Origin: an uncultured Pirellulaceae bacterium
GTDB taxonomy: Bacteria > Planctomycetota > Planctomycetia > Pirellulales > Pirellulaceae
Length of the DNA stretch: 64,000 nt
Assembly: GCA_937941455.1 (NCBI GenBank)
Contig: CALDHM010000001.1
Span: 53,726-117,725 of the forward strand
Direction: 5' to 3'
Positions 8,915-18,123 of this stretch are shown one piece after another; position 1 is the first letter of the stretch, and the number at the start of each line of letters is the position of its first letter. The notes under the pieces were generated by a model. That model ran no database searches. It was not told where the DNA came from and saw only the letters and a list, made by a program, of their open reading frames with translations. Both the position numbers and the translations under genes were made by a program.

Positions 8915-10021
8915 ATGGATGCTCGTCGACGACAGGCTGCCGCGCTGCTCGTATTGGCAGTTTTCTTTGCAGTTGGCCCCGCCGCGCTGGCGGCAACCGT
9001 TTATCGAGCCCAATCCAGGAATTTCATCGTCCTAGCCCCCGATGAAGTTTTGGCAAAGCAGGTGGCGCATCAAGCGGAGCGATATCGCCGCGAGTTGGCC
9101 GTGGAGTGGCTCGGCTATGAATTGCCCGATTGGCAGCAGAAGTGTCCGATTCACGTCGAGATCGGTCCCCATTCGGGTGGCGAAACGACCTTTGCTTTTG
9201 TGGGCCCCCCAGGTCAAGCGCAACCGATGGAGTGGTCGATGAGAATTTTTGGTCCCGCCAATCGCTTGCTTGATGCGGTACTCCCCCACGAGGTAACGCA
9301 CACGATCTTTGCCACTCATTTCGGGCGCCCGCTCCCTCGGTGGGCCGACGAAGGGGCCTGCACGACCGTGGAGCACGCTTCGGAGCGAAAAAAAATTCAG
9401 GAATTACTGATGGACTATTTGAGTGCTCGACCATCGCGCGGCATTCCCTTCAACCGCTTGTTCGTCATGATGCAATATCCCGATGATATGTTGCCGCTGT
9501 ACGCGCAGAGTTATTCGCTGGCGCAATTTTTGGTGAATCAGAAAGGCCGACAACATTTCATCAAGTTCGTCGAACGCGGTCTCTCGATGTGCCCGCACGA
9601 GATGCAGACGGCAGCCTGGGATACGGCAGTGCGAGAGTACTACGGCTTCCAAGATTTGTCGGAATTACAAGTCGCTTGGGTGGCCTGGGTCAGGGCCGGC
9701 AGTCCGAGCGAGGTAGCTACGGCGACGGCGATCGCCTCCGCGAGACCAGAACCGCCACGTGAGCCGCGCATCGCCCGGCAGGAGGCTGCGTCAGGGACGC
9801 CTTCACAAACCGTGGGTAATTCGTGGTATCATCGACAGATGACCGTAGCCAATTCGCCGGTTCGCATCGCGGACTCCGTAAACGGGAATTCCCGTGACGC
9901 GGCATCCACCCGGGCCGAGCAAGCGAATGCCGTATCCGTCGTCGGATCGGAACGCGTCGAGTTCGCCCCACGCGCGGCGGCTGCGGATCGGGTGCAGCAA
10001 GGGCAAATTATGCGGCGGTAA
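8915..10021 (+). CDS. Secreted peptidase-MA-like metalloprotease
   Basis: Predicted exported zinc peptidase of the gluzincin type. After a signal peptide (core LLVLAVFFAVGPAALAA) the chain carries HEVTH near residue 125, and WADEG follows about 18 residues later with the likely third zinc ligand Glu. This is the peptidase MA-like arrangement. The last 90 residues are low complexity and look disordered. I chose the ATG at 8915 instead of 8909 because the GAGGAG site at 8901-8906 is eight bases from 8915 but only two from 8909. It precedes the 10043 gene by 21 bases. The substrate is unknown. Confidence 0.75.
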   Translation: MDARRRQAAALLVLAVFFAVGPAALAATVYRAQSRNFIVLAPDEVLAKQVAHQAERYRRELAVEWLGYELPDWQQKCPIHVEIGPHSGGETTFAFVGPPGQAQPMEWSMRIFGPANRLLDAVLPHEVTHTIFATHFGRPLPRWADEGACTTVEHASERKKIQELLMDYLSARPSRGIPFNRLFVMMQYPDDMLPLYAQSYSLAQFLVNQKGRQHFIKFVERGLSMCPHEMQTAAWDTAVREYYGFQDLSELQVAWVAWVRAGSPSEVATATAIASARPEPPREPRIARQEAASGTPSQTVGNSWYHRQMTVANSPVRIADSVNGNSRDAASTRAEQANAVSVVGSERVEFAPRAAAADRVQQGQIMRR

Positions 10022-10042
10022 GCGGTTGGGATCGTTGGCCCC

Positions 10043-10750
10043 ATGCTCGAACGAATTTGGCATTGGTGGCGAAGGCGGCGCCGTTTTGAACTCTATCAAG
10101 ATGCATTTTCATTGGACGTTGCCACGAAAGAGCGGTCCTTGCTATCGGCTGCTCGGCACTGCCTCGTTCGCGGTGAAGCGGTCTTGCTCATCGCCCACTT
10201 CCCCGCAACATTTTGGCGAATTCAGGATTTGCTGCACGAGCAAGCGGTTCCCTACGAAATCGCGGGCTCGAAAGTGACCCCGGAGCAGTTGCTAGATCAT
10301 CACGAACTGCGCCGCAAAGCGGTGTTGCTGGTATTGGCTGAGGCGATCGAGCGGGTCGAGGACCGCAAATTGACCCTGCCACCGCGGCCGATCGAAATCA
10401 ATGCGCTGGTCGCCGAGCGTTATCCGTTGCCGGTCCGCGATGAACTCTTGAGTGATTTTTTTCGCCAACTCCCCTTTTCGGTCCGCATGGGGTATTTTCT
10501 GTCGTTACAAGACGCTTGTTTGCGGCAAGCTGTGAATGACACCTTGATTCAGCTCATGCAGCAGATGGGGCTCAAGCCCGGCGAGATGATTTCGAGCCAC
10601 TTAGTTTCTCGTCGATTGAGTCTGTGGCAGAGGAAATTGGCAGCGCAATCGATTCCAGATTTGCCTGCCGAGTCTCCGGACGAGTGGCTCGCCATCAATT
10701 TAAAACCCAACGCCCCGAAGGACGCGGATGACGAAGATCGTATTCCTTGA
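10043..10750 (+). CDS. Unknown 235-residue protein, weakly SecA/helicase-like
   Basis: I do not recognise this protein with confidence. It is soluble, with a basic N-terminus (WHWWRRRRRF) and an alternating helix/strand pattern. A segment at residues 45-70 (GEAVLLIAHFPATFWRIQDL) resembles the start of a helicase or SecA second motor domain, where a strand is followed by a helix and then another strand (VPYEIAGSK). No ATP-binding loop is present, so motor activity is not expected. It lies between the secreted peptidase and the glycerate dehydrogenase gene, overlapping the latter by 23 bases, so translation is probably coupled. Confidence 0.6.
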   Translation: MLERIWHWWRRRRRFELYQDAFSLDVATKERSLLSAARHCLVRGEAVLLIAHFPATFWRIQDLLHEQAVPYEIAGSKVTPEQLLDHHELRRKAVLLVLAEAIERVEDRKLTLPPRPIEINALVAERYPLPVRDELLSDFFRQLPFSVRMGYFLSLQDACLRQAVNDTLIQLMQQMGLKPGEMISSHLVSRRLSLWQRKLAAQSIPDLPAESPDEWLAINLKPNAPKDADDEDRIP

Positions 10751-11675
10751 TCGCGACAGTCTCATCGCCGAACTGCGGCGGCCGAATTTTCCGCATGCTT
10801 GGCAGAATTTCTCGAGCACTCTTGAACACGAGGTGGTGGACCGTTTGCGGGGCGCGCAGGTGGCCGTCAGCAACAAGGTCCCGCTGAGCCGCGAGAGTTT
10901 GCAGCAACTGGCGGATTTGCGGTTCATCGCTGTAGCCGCCACAGGGACCAACAACGTCGATTTGGCCTACTGCCGCGAGCGCGGGATTCCCGTTAGCAAC
11001 ATTCGAGGTTATGCCGTTCATTCGGTCCCCGAGCATGTCTTCGCCATGATGTTGTCGCTCCGTCGCAATATGATGGCCTATCGCGATGATTTACGCTGCG
11101 GCGCTTGGCAGACCGCTCCGACATTTTGCTATTTGGGCGCACCGATCCACGATCTATGCGGTTCAACGCTGGGCATCGTCGGTTACGGTTCGATCGGTCA
11201 GGCTGTGGAAAAATTGGCGCGAGCCTTCGGCATGAAATGCCTGATTGCCGAGCATAAGGGGCGCCGGGCATGCCGTCCCGGCTACACATCCTTTTCCGAG
11301 GTGCTCGTTCGGGCCGACATGATCACACTGCATTGCCCTCTGACTGCGGAGACCGAGGGGTTGATCACGGCGGCCGAATTGAGGCAGATGAAACCGACCG
11401 CTTTGTTGATCAACACCGCGCGGGGGGGGCTAGTGAACGAAACCGATCTATTGACGGCGCTCCGCGAAGGATGGATCGCCGGCGCTGCGAGTGACGTTTT
11501 GACCACTGAACCGCCGGTTGGCGGCCATCCCTTGCTCGACTACGAGGCACCAAACTGGTTGGTGACGCCGCACGTGGCCTGGGCCAGCCGACAAGCCATG
11601 CAGCGCTTGGCCGATCAACTGATCGATAACGTCGAGGCTTGGCAGCGCGGCACTCCGCAAAATTTGGTGACTTGA
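10728..11675 (+). CDS. D-2-hydroxyacid dehydrogenase (probable hydroxypyruvate/glycerate dehydrogenase)
   Basis: This NAD(P)-dependent D-isomer 2-hydroxyacid dehydrogenase of 315 residues probably interconverts hydroxypyruvate or glyoxylate and glycerate or glycolate. The dinucleotide-binding loop is GIVGYGSIGQAV. The catalytic triad is visible as Arg in LINTARGGLVNE, Glu in DVLTTEPP and His in TPHVAWAS. VAATGTNNVDL is the substrate-side loop. The following gene, two bases downstream, encodes glycerate kinase, which makes glycerate dehydrogenase the best specific guess. The start overlaps the preceding gene by 23 bases. Related enzymes such as phosphoglycerate dehydrogenase are longer or carry ACT domains, absent here. 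Confidence 0.85.
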   Translation: MTKIVFLDRDSLIAELRRPNFPHAWQNFSSTLEHEVVDRLRGAQVAVSNKVPLSRESLQQLADLRFIAVAATGTNNVDLAYCRERGIPVSNIRGYAVHSVPEHVFAMMLSLRRNMMAYRDDLRCGAWQTAPTFCYLGAPIHDLCGSTLGIVGYGSIGQAVEKLARAFGMKCLIAEHKGRRACRPGYTSFSEVLVRADMITLHCPLTAETEGLITAAELRQMKPTALLINTARGGLVNETDLLTALREGWIAGAASDVLTTEPPVGGHPLLDYEAPNWLVTPHVAWASRQAMQRLADQLIDNVEAWQRGTPQNLVT

Positions 11676-11677
11676 TC

Positions 11678-12901
11678 ATGCGCATTCTGGTAGCCCCGAA
11701 TTCGTTCAAAGGAACGCTCACCGCCGGAGAGGCAGCTCGGGCGATCGCGGAAGGACTGTCTCTGGCCTATCCCGACGCGGAGATTCTCGAATGGCCAATG
11801 GCCGACGGAGGCGAAGGGACGCTCAATGTCCTGGTGCATGCGTGCCGGGGAACCATCGAAGATGCTCCCGTGGTCGACGCCGAGGGGCGGAGTATCCGAG
11901 CGCATTACGGTCGGTTAATGGGACCGCATGGCGAACAGCGAGCGATCATCGAGGTCGCCGAAGTGATCGGGCTCGCGCGCATGGCGAATCCACCTTGGCC
12001 CGTTGGCTGGCGTACGACGTTTGGCGTCGGTCAACTCTTGCGGCATGTGGCCAGTCTGCCGGTGGACGAGATGATGATCGGCTTGGGAGGCTCGAGTACC
12101 AATGATGGTGGGGCAGGGTTGCTCGCGGCGCTGGGATGGAGGTTTTTCGATCGCGAGGGGCACGAACTTTGGCCGATCGTTGCCCACATCGATGCGTGCG
12201 AACTCCTCGATGACGATACCTTGGCTAGGATGAACGTCCTTGGCCCGATTTTTTTGGGCAATTTGATAGGGCAGGGGGAACCCGTCGGCACGCTTGCGGA
12301 AATTGCCCGTGTCGATGACGTCGCCTGGCAGCGTTGGAGAGCGGAAAAGCGGTTCCGGCTGATCGTATTGTCGGATGTGCAAAACCCTCTATGCGGTCCC
12401 GCCGGGGCGACAGCGGTGTTCGGCCCGCAAAAGGGAGTACCCGCCGAGTGCGTTGCGCCACTCGATACGACTTTGGCTCGACTTGCTGAAGTCTTGGATC
12501 GCCACGTTGGTGCCGCGATAAGCTCGCGGCCGAGTTCGGGAGCGGCGGGCGGATTGGGGTACGCCTTGCAGTTGCTCGGCGGAGAAATCCGCTCGGGGGC
12601 GGAACTGGTGGCGGAATTGTCGGGGCTCGATCGCATCCTGCCGACGGTCGATTGGGTGATTACCGGCGAGGGGCGGAGTGATCATCAGACGCTTGCCGGC
12701 AAGGGGCCGGCGATTGTCGCCACCAAAGCGCGAGCCGCCAACCGGCGAGTATCTCTCGTGTCCGGTCAAATCGATTCGTCAGCAGTACACGAGTTATCGG
12801 GGGTGTTCGATGATTGCTATGCGGTTAGCGGCCCGGGGCCCCGGCCGACACCGGCGCGCGCGGCGGCACTGTTGCGGGCGGCGTGCCAGACGCTGCGCTG
12901 A
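11678..12901 (+). CDS. Glycerate kinase (GarK/GlxK type)
   Basis: Phosphorylates D-glycerate with ATP, feeding C2/C3 acids into glycolysis. The N-terminus reads MRILVAPNSFKGTLTA, the standard opening of the GarK/GlxK family. ADGGEGT (about residues 45-51), GLGGSSTNDGG and SGAAGGLGYAL follow, all typical. I place the start at the ATG at 11678, two bases after the dehydrogenase stop, because a start further upstream would add residues foreign to the family. At 407 residues it is slightly longer than the usual 380. With the dehydrogenase it forms a hydroxypyruvate-to-phosphoglycerate route. Whether it makes 2- or 3-phosphoglycerate cannot be read here. Confidence 0.9.
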   Translation: MRILVAPNSFKGTLTAGEAARAIAEGLSLAYPDAEILEWPMADGGEGTLNVLVHACRGTIEDAPVVDAEGRSIRAHYGRLMGPHGEQRAIIEVAEVIGLARMANPPWPVGWRTTFGVGQLLRHVASLPVDEMMIGLGGSSTNDGGAGLLAALGWRFFDREGHELWPIVAHIDACELLDDDTLARMNVLGPIFLGNLIGQGEPVGTLAEIARVDDVAWQRWRAEKRFRLIVLSDVQNPLCGPAGATAVFGPQKGVPAECVAPLDTTLARLAEVLDRHVGAAISSRPSSGAAGGLGYALQLLGGEIRSGAELVAELSGLDRILPTVDWVITGEGRSDHQTLAGKGPAIVATKARAANRRVSLVSGQIDSSAVHELSGVFDDCYAVSGPGPRPTPARAAALLRAACQTLR

Positions 12902-13234
12902 GGCGAATCGAGCGGTCATGTTCTTTCGAATTGGAAAATTTTCAGCCGTTGATTAGTCGATTGGATGACGTTTCCGCTGCGCTCCCGTTGCGACCTGCCC
13001 GGTTGGTTGCGACAGTTTGGGACCACGTTCTAGGCCAAGCCGCCAAATTCGGCGTTTTCCGCAGCCTTGATGGTTGACCTGCGGCGAGCAAACTCGTTGT
13101 TTGCTGTTTCTTGGCGGCTGCCAATACGGTATAGATAGGGTGAACGACAAGGGCGCGTTTCCGCGCCATCATTGATGGCCTTGTTACGATTCCCCTTTTG
13201 CAATCCGCAAGTTTTAAATTCGAGGAATTGACGA
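12902..13234. other. Intergenic region upstream of ferritin
   Basis: I see no gene in these 333 bases. The only clear element is the GAGGA ribosome-binding site (13222-13226), eight bases before the ferritin ATG. An iron-responsive operator might be expected here, but I could not recognise one. Confidence 0.4.
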
Positions 13235-13750
13235 ATGTTACCTGATCGATTGGCTGAAGCGATCAACAAGCAAATACATCACGAACTACAATCGGCGTAC
13301 ACGTATCTGGCGATGGCAGCCCATTTCGAAAACGAAGGATTCGATGGGTTCGCTCATTGGATGGAGGTTCAGCACACGGAGGAGATGGCGCATGCGATGA
13401 AGCTGTTTCGTTACGTGCACGAGCGGGGGGCGCGGGTCAAGTTGCTTGCGTTGGCTGCCCCGCAAGTTCGCCAGGGCAAACCGATCGTTGTCTTCGAGCA
13501 GGCCTTGGAGACGGAGAAAGCCAATACGGCGGCGATCCATGAGCTGTATTCAATTGCTAACGAATTGAAAGACTACGCGACGGTGAGCCACCTGAAGTGG
13601 TTTCTCGACGAACAAGTCGAAGAAGAAAACAGCATCGAAACGATTTTGGCCCATCTGCGAATCGCCGGCGAAGACCCCTCGGCCATGTTGCTCCTCAACC
13701 AGCAACTCAGCAGTCGCGGTCCCGAGGAAGACGAAGGGGAAGAGGAATAA
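13235..13750 (+). CDS. Bacterial non-haem ferritin
   Basis: Oxidises Fe(II) and stores iron in a 24-subunit shell. All ferroxidase ligands known from E. coli FtnA are present at the same numbering: Glu17, Glu50, His53, Glu94, Gln127 and Glu130. The third-site residues Glu49, Glu126 and Glu129 are also present. Length is 171 residues, with an unusually acidic C-terminal tail (EEDEGEEE). The start is supported by a GAGGA site eight bases upstream. It has no haem-binding methionine pattern of bacterioferritin, so a ferritin of the Ftn type is the better call. The gene appears monocistronic, converging on the TPR-like gene. Confidence 0.95.
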   Translation: MLPDRLAEAINKQIHHELQSAYTYLAMAAHFENEGFDGFAHWMEVQHTEEMAHAMKLFRYVHERGARVKLLALAAPQVRQGKPIVVFEQALETEKANTAAIHELYSIANELKDYATVSHLKWFLDEQVEEENSIETILAHLRIAGEDPSAMLLLNQQLSSRGPEEDEGEEE

Positions 13751-13837
13751 TCGGACGGGCTGGCCGCTACCAAACCGCCGATCTTTTCTCTGATCCGCCG
13801 GATGCCGGCTGTAAATTGTCGCTCCATCGGCAAACAC

Positions 13838-16459
13838 TTACTTGGAAATTTTTTCGAAGAGCGCGTCGAATTCGGCGCGCTTTTTCGATTGAGTCCATCC
13901 TGGTGGAACAGCCTGCATGAAGCGCAGCACCTCGGCGGCGCGATTCTTCTGGCCGGTTTCGCAGAGAAGTCGGGCAATTTCATAACGCGCCTCAAACCAA
14001 TCCTCCGACTGCTCCTGGAGCTTCGCCGAAACACGCCGCCACTGATCAAGGGCGGCCGGAAAGGTCGCCGGATCGGCCGAAAGAGCGCGAGCAAGGGTCA
14101 GTTGAACGTCGATTCGATTGGGTGCCGCGGCAGCCAACGATTGGAGGATCGCGCGGGCTTCGGCGGTTTGCCCCTGGGCCAGTAGATGCTTCGCCCGCTC
14201 CCATTGCCAACGGATTTTGTCGTTCGCATCGGTGGCGTTAGCCTCGAGGATCGTCAGCAGGTCACCGAGTCGTTGATCGAAAGTCTGCGACGAGTTTCCA
14301 GCCATCAGCGGTGACTTGCTCAGGAGGTCGTAGAGGTGGAGCAGGGCACTTCGGTTGGTCCGCAGTTCGTCGAATAATTCTCGCTCCCGTTGGGGCTGAT
14401 CCCCCGCGATGGCGTACAAGCCGACAAGCGACGCCGTATTCAGCGGATACCATTCGGATTGGGCGGATCCCTGGGCGAGTCTGGCCAATTCGAGCAACCT
14501 GGCAAGTTGCCCCGCTTGCTCGGGGCGGAATTCGACGACGAGTGGCGCAAGGGCGATGGCCAATTGAGCATCGGCCTCGGTCAACCGGGAGTCTTCCGAA
14601 GCGGATTGCTCCAGTCGCTTCCAGGCGTCGGCAAGGATTGCCCGTGCCGCCTCGCTGGCGCGCGTCGGTTCTTGGCCGCGCAGCACCGCAAGATGTTTGG
14701 GGAGTGCCACTCGCAGGTCGCGGGCAGCCTGCGGGGCCGTCGAAGATGTGTGAGGGATTTGCAAATACAGCGAGATCGCCTCCGTGGTTCGTTGTTCAGC
14801 AAGCAATAGACGAGCCAGCCACAATCGGGCTTGATCACACGTTTCGCTCCGCGGGAAGCGCTCGAGATGCTCCCGCAACAATTCCTGGAATCGATTCTTC
14901 TGCGCTGGGTCTTGAGCGAGTTGGCTGACGTTCCATGCCGCCCGCAGATGCGCGGCTGGCGCCAGCCGTTCACCGGCTGCGACCGCGACCACGGACAGCA
15001 AGCGATCGGCGGCGGCTTGGTGCTCCCGAAGTTTTTCGGATGCCTGCGCGGACTTCAGTGCGATGCTTAGCGCTGCGGCATATTTTTGGTTCGCGAGGGC
15101 CTCGGTCACCGCCGTCTCGTAGGCTTGGCGAGCATCTCCCCAGCGTTCTTCGCGAAACGCCGCATCGCCGATCCTGACGATCATTTCGCTGGCGGCCGAT
15201 CCGCGCGAGGCCATGTTGGGCTGTGCTGCTGAGGCTGCATCGCCCAAGCGTTGGACGAGGGTTTTTTCGGCAAGCTGTGCCCAGTAGCCGCCGTGACGCG
15301 CCTCGATCTGACCGATCAGATTGGCGGACCGCCTCAGCCAATCCTCCCGCTCGGCATCGTTTGAATCTTCTGACAAGGCCAACATCGCTCGGAGCATCGC
15401 GAGCTGGACGACTGGTCTTGTCGTTGGTGTCATCTCCAGGGATTTGAGCAACCCGATCGCCGACCGCGGGTTGCCCCGCTCGACTGCCAGCAACAAGGTT
15501 TGTTCGGCGCGGAGTTGTTCCAAGTCATCCGGCAATTTTGTCGGCGGCAGTTCGCTGAGGATTTGCTCCCCAAGAGCATAGTCGCCGGCCAAGCGGTGGG
15601 CCTCGACTAGCCGCAAGCGAGCGGCGATTGCCAACGGATTTTTAGTGTCAACCTGTCGAATGGTATCCTCGAGTCGCGAAACGACGGAGACCAGAACATC
15701 GATACGATTCAGCCGATCATCGGCGGGGTAAAAGCCAGCCATCTCGAGGCTAGTCAGTGCACCTTGGAATCGCGCATTGGCCGCGACGGCATGCAGTTGT
15801 TCGTTGGTCAGGCGGCCGTCGCTCGCCGGCTTGTCGGGAGCTGGGGGCAGCAGCTTTTTCACGTCCCGCTCTACCTGATCCAAGCGACGTCGAGCCTCGC
15901 GAAGTTGCTTGAGCCCGCGTTCTCGTAGGGCATCATCAGCGATGCCGATTTTCGATTCGGCGGAAATCAAACGACCTTCGGCTTGCAGCGCCAGCGCTTG
16001 CTGAATTTCGATGAGCGGGCGTCGTGGATGTTGCGGATGATCGCGGAGAAAATCATCGCCGATCTTCACCGCTTGGTCCCAGGCCCCCTGCCGCTCGGCC
16101 AGCGGCGTTTGTACGGCCCGAGCCATCTGCGTGCGGATTTGCTCGATGATCAAACTGCCCTGCGCGGCCGGTTCTAGATCCTTGCGAGCAAGCCACCGTT
16201 GCACGTAGGCATCAGCGAGATCGTAGAGCGAACGCTCGCGCAGCCCTTGGACCATTTTTGTCAGATCGTCGCCGGGACCGTCGAGCCCTTGGACCGAAAG
16301 CGAACGATACGCGATGAGCCTATCCCAAAACCTCGCTTCGTTCTCCACTGCGGGGCAGGAGGGCTGGGGTTGAGGGAGGGCTGGGATTGGCTCTGAGTCC
16401 CCGCCTGTCGACGCAAGGCAGATCAGAGCGATGCGGACGAGGTTGACGACACGATTCAT
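13838..16459 (-). CDS. Large TPR-like secreted repeat protein of the ExbB/ExbD operon
   Basis: The 873-residue protein has an N-terminal hydrophobic signal (VVNLVRIALICLA) and otherwise consists of alpha-helical repeat units. Patterns of the TPR kind recur (AEARAILQSLAAAAPNRIDV, AEVLRFMQAV, TEAISLYLQI), with a helical charged segment at about residues 165-200. It is probably periplasmic and a scaffold, with no catalytic motif seen. Its ATG overlaps the stop of the second ExbD gene by four bases, so it is the last gene of a six-gene unit beginning with the VWA protein. The association suggests it senses or transmits force or assembles a partner complex. Confidence 0.75.
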   Translation of the reverse strand: MNRVVNLVRIALICLASTGGDSEPIPALPQPQPSCPAVENEARFWDRLIAYRSLSVQGLDGPGDDLTKMVQGLRERSLYDLADAYVQRWLARKDLEPAAQGSLIIEQIRTQMARAVQTPLAERQGAWDQAVKIGDDFLRDHPQHPRRPLIEIQQALALQAEGRLISAESKIGIADDALRERGLKQLREARRRLDQVERDVKKLLPPAPDKPASDGRLTNEQLHAVAANARFQGALTSLEMAGFYPADDRLNRIDVLVSVVSRLEDTIRQVDTKNPLAIAARLRLVEAHRLAGDYALGEQILSELPPTKLPDDLEQLRAEQTLLLAVERGNPRSAIGLLKSLEMTPTTRPVVQLAMLRAMLALSEDSNDAEREDWLRRSANLIGQIEARHGGYWAQLAEKTLVQRLGDAASAAQPNMASRGSAASEMIVRIGDAAFREERWGDARQAYETAVTEALANQKYAAALSIALKSAQASEKLREHQAAADRLLSVVAVAAGERLAPAAHLRAAWNVSQLAQDPAQKNRFQELLREHLERFPRSETCDQARLWLARLLLAEQRTTEAISLYLQIPHTSSTAPQAARDLRVALPKHLAVLRGQEPTRASEAARAILADAWKRLEQSASEDSRLTEADAQLAIALAPLVVEFRPEQAGQLARLLELARLAQGSAQSEWYPLNTASLVGLYAIAGDQPQRERELFDELRTNRSALLHLYDLLSKSPLMAGNSSQTFDQRLGDLLTILEANATDANDKIRWQWERAKHLLAQGQTAEARAILQSLAAAAPNRIDVQLTLARALSADPATFPAALDQWRRVSAKLQEQSEDWFEARYEIARLLCETGQKNRAAEVLRFMQAVPPGWTQSKKRAEFDALFEKISK

Positions 16460-16923
16460 CGGGCACCTGGGGGATTGATCGCAAAAGAGACCTTGGGGAA
16501 GCCTGCCAATTTGGCTTCGTCATACGCAGCAATCACATGCCCCATCGGCACCGGCGGATCAGGATGCAGAATCAGCGGCGTATCCAGCCGCACGCTGGCC
16601 AGCGCACGCAGTCGCGCGCGGACTTGGGCCAGCGATTCCAGCGGCACACGATTGATCGTGTAACTGGGTTGGCTCCCATCCCAAGCAATGCGAATCACGA
16701 CTTGATCGAAGTCGAGTTCCTCAGGGGGGGGCATTTCGATTTCGCTGGGATCCTTGCCGAGTGTCGACGACATCTGGCTGGCCAAAATCTGCTCGATCAT
16801 CTGCAGGCTGGCGGTGCAAACAAAGAACACGAGCAGCAAGAAAATCACATCGATCATGGGCGTCATCGCCTGATCGGCGGCACGGTCGCTGTCGCGGCGC
16901 AAATAGACGCTTGGGCGTTTCAC
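16456..16923 (-). CDS. ExbD/TolR-family proton-channel subunit (second copy)
   Basis: Subunit of a proton-motive-force-driven inner-membrane motor. The single membrane helix reads AMTPMIDVIFLLLVFFVCTA at about residues 18-37, with the conserved proton-carrying Asp in MID. The rest (about 110 residues) is the periplasmic domain, ending in a beta/alpha segment like TolR/ExbD (SVRLDTPLILHPDPPVPMGHV). Length is 155 residues. It overlaps both neighbours by four bases. Two consecutive ExbD genes with one ExbB gene suggest a heteromeric motor. A flagellar MotB assignment is excluded by the absence of an OmpA-like peptidoglycan-binding domain. Confidence 0.9.
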   Translation of the reverse strand: MKRPSVYLRRDSDRAADQAMTPMIDVIFLLLVFFVCTASLQMIEQILASQMSSTLGKDPSEIEMPPPEELDFDQVVIRIAWDGSQPSYTINRVPLESLAQVRARLRALASVRLDTPLILHPDPPVPMGHVIAAYDEAKLAGFPKVSFAINPPGAR

Positions 16924-17348
16924 TTCGTCCGCTCCTGACTGTAGACCGCGAATGAAACGTTCCAGATGCCCGCTTGGGTGCAGGCGGTCAGAATTGGTTC
17001 AACATAGGTGTAGGCCGCGTCGCGACTGGTGCGAACTCTCACCTCGATTTGGTCCCCTTCTTTGGAGCGGAGGTCCCGCAAGCGATCGGCAAGTCGCTCG
17101 ACGGCGATCTCGCGACCAGCCAACAGGATTTGCCCGTCGGATTTGACATTGAGGGTTATCCGCGGCACGTCCTTGGGTACGTCGTCGACTCCGGATTGGG
17201 CAACGGGCAGCGGGAGTTCGATCTGAGTTTCTTGCCGAACCAGATGACTGGACACCAGAAAAAAGATGATCAACAAGAACACCACGTCGATCATCGGGGT
17301 CATGTTGATTCCCAGCTTGCGCTGGTTGGCGTAGTGGGGGATTTTCAT
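16920..17348 (-). CDS. ExbD/TolR-family proton-channel subunit (first copy)
   Basis: This 142-residue ExbD/TolR protein has the membrane helix NMTPMIDVVFLLIIFFLVSS at about residues 15-34. It includes the conserved Asp, followed by a short periplasmic domain (ITLNVKSDGQILLAGREI). The frame is open far upstream, but the family N-terminus and four-base overlap with the ExbB gene place the ATG at 17348. The next gene, a second ExbD, begins at its stop codon. It acts with the ExbB-like protein as a proton channel energising a partner protein, here probably the VWA protein of the same operon. Confidence 0.92.
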   Translation of the reverse strand: MKIPHYANQRKLGINMTPMIDVVFLLIIFFLVSSHLVRQETQIELPLPVAQSGVDDVPKDVPRITLNVKSDGQILLAGREIAVERLADRLRDLRSKEGDQIEVRVRTSRDAAYTYVEPILTACTQAGIWNVSFAVYSQERTK

Positions 17349-18109
17349 GGAGCCTCCCGCCGCTGCTTCGCCCGTCTCCGCATCGGAACAAATACGTTTT
17401 GCGCGATGTAGGCCATCTCGGCCACCAGTTGATCGATCCGATTGCGAAAGACGGCAAAGGCAGCGATGGCCGGAATCGCGATGATCAGCCCAAGTACGGT
17501 CGTGACCAGCGCCGAATAAATTCCCTCGGCCAATTGGGGAGCGCTGGCCATACCTTGAGTGTCGGCCACCTTGCGAAACGCCATGATCATGCCGCCGACG
17601 GTGCCCAGCAGGCCGAGCATCGGAGCCACATTCGCGATCACCGACAGGTATTCGAGTTTTCGGAACAGCCGCGCCGATTGTTCCGCGAGGGCTTCTTCGA
17701 GGGCTTTTTCGACCGCTCCCCAACCGAATTCCATTTCAGACATTCCTTGGAGCAGCACGAACGAAAGCATGCTCGGGCGATCCATGCAGGCCCTTTGGGC
17801 TGCCTTGACGTCGCCGCTGGCCAACGCCTGTTGAGTCAATTCGGCAAGCCCTTCCGGGATTAGATCCCCGCGGCGAATCGAAATCAAATGATCGAAAATC
17901 AGATAGGCCGCGGTCAACGACAGCGCCAACAACAGGACGACAATCGTGATGCCGAAGATGCCGCCCGAGAAAATGATCGACAGAAAACTCGTCGTGGTTC
18001 CGGCCTGTTCGTCCGTCTGGATCAGGGCCAACAGCCCAGGGATTTCCGCCGGATTCGTGTGGGCCAAACAACAACTTGCCGCCGACAACAAAACAGTCGA
18101 AAACGTCAT
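17345..18109 (-). CDS. MotA/TolQ/ExbB proton-channel family protein
   Basis: Pentameric inner-membrane channel subunit partnering the two ExbD proteins. The sequence has a signal-like N-terminus (TFSTVLLSAASCCLA), a first membrane helix at about residues 45-70 (GIFGITIVVLLLALSLTAAY) and a cytoplasmic helical region. The family core APMLGLLGTVGGMIMAF and a last helix around GIYSALVTTVLGLIIAIPAI follow. I chose the ATG at 18109, which follows the previous stop by 14 bases and gives the signal sequence. A TTG at 18160 would overlap the upstream gene. Length is 254 residues. It is the operon's energiser, driven by the proton motive force. Confidence 0.93.
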   Translation of the reverse strand: MTFSTVLLSAASCCLAHTNPAEIPGLLALIQTDEQAGTTTSFLSIIFSGGIFGITIVVLLLALSLTAAYLIFDHLISIRRGDLIPEGLAELTQQALASGDVKAAQRACMDRPSMLSFVLLQGMSEMEFGWGAVEKALEEALAEQSARLFRKLEYLSVIANVAPMLGLLGTVGGMIMAFRKVADTQGMASAPQLAEGIYSALVTTVLGLIIAIPAIAAFAVFRNRIDQLVAEMAYIAQNVFVPMRRRAKQRREAP

Positions 18110-18123
18110 CGTGCGCACCAAAA

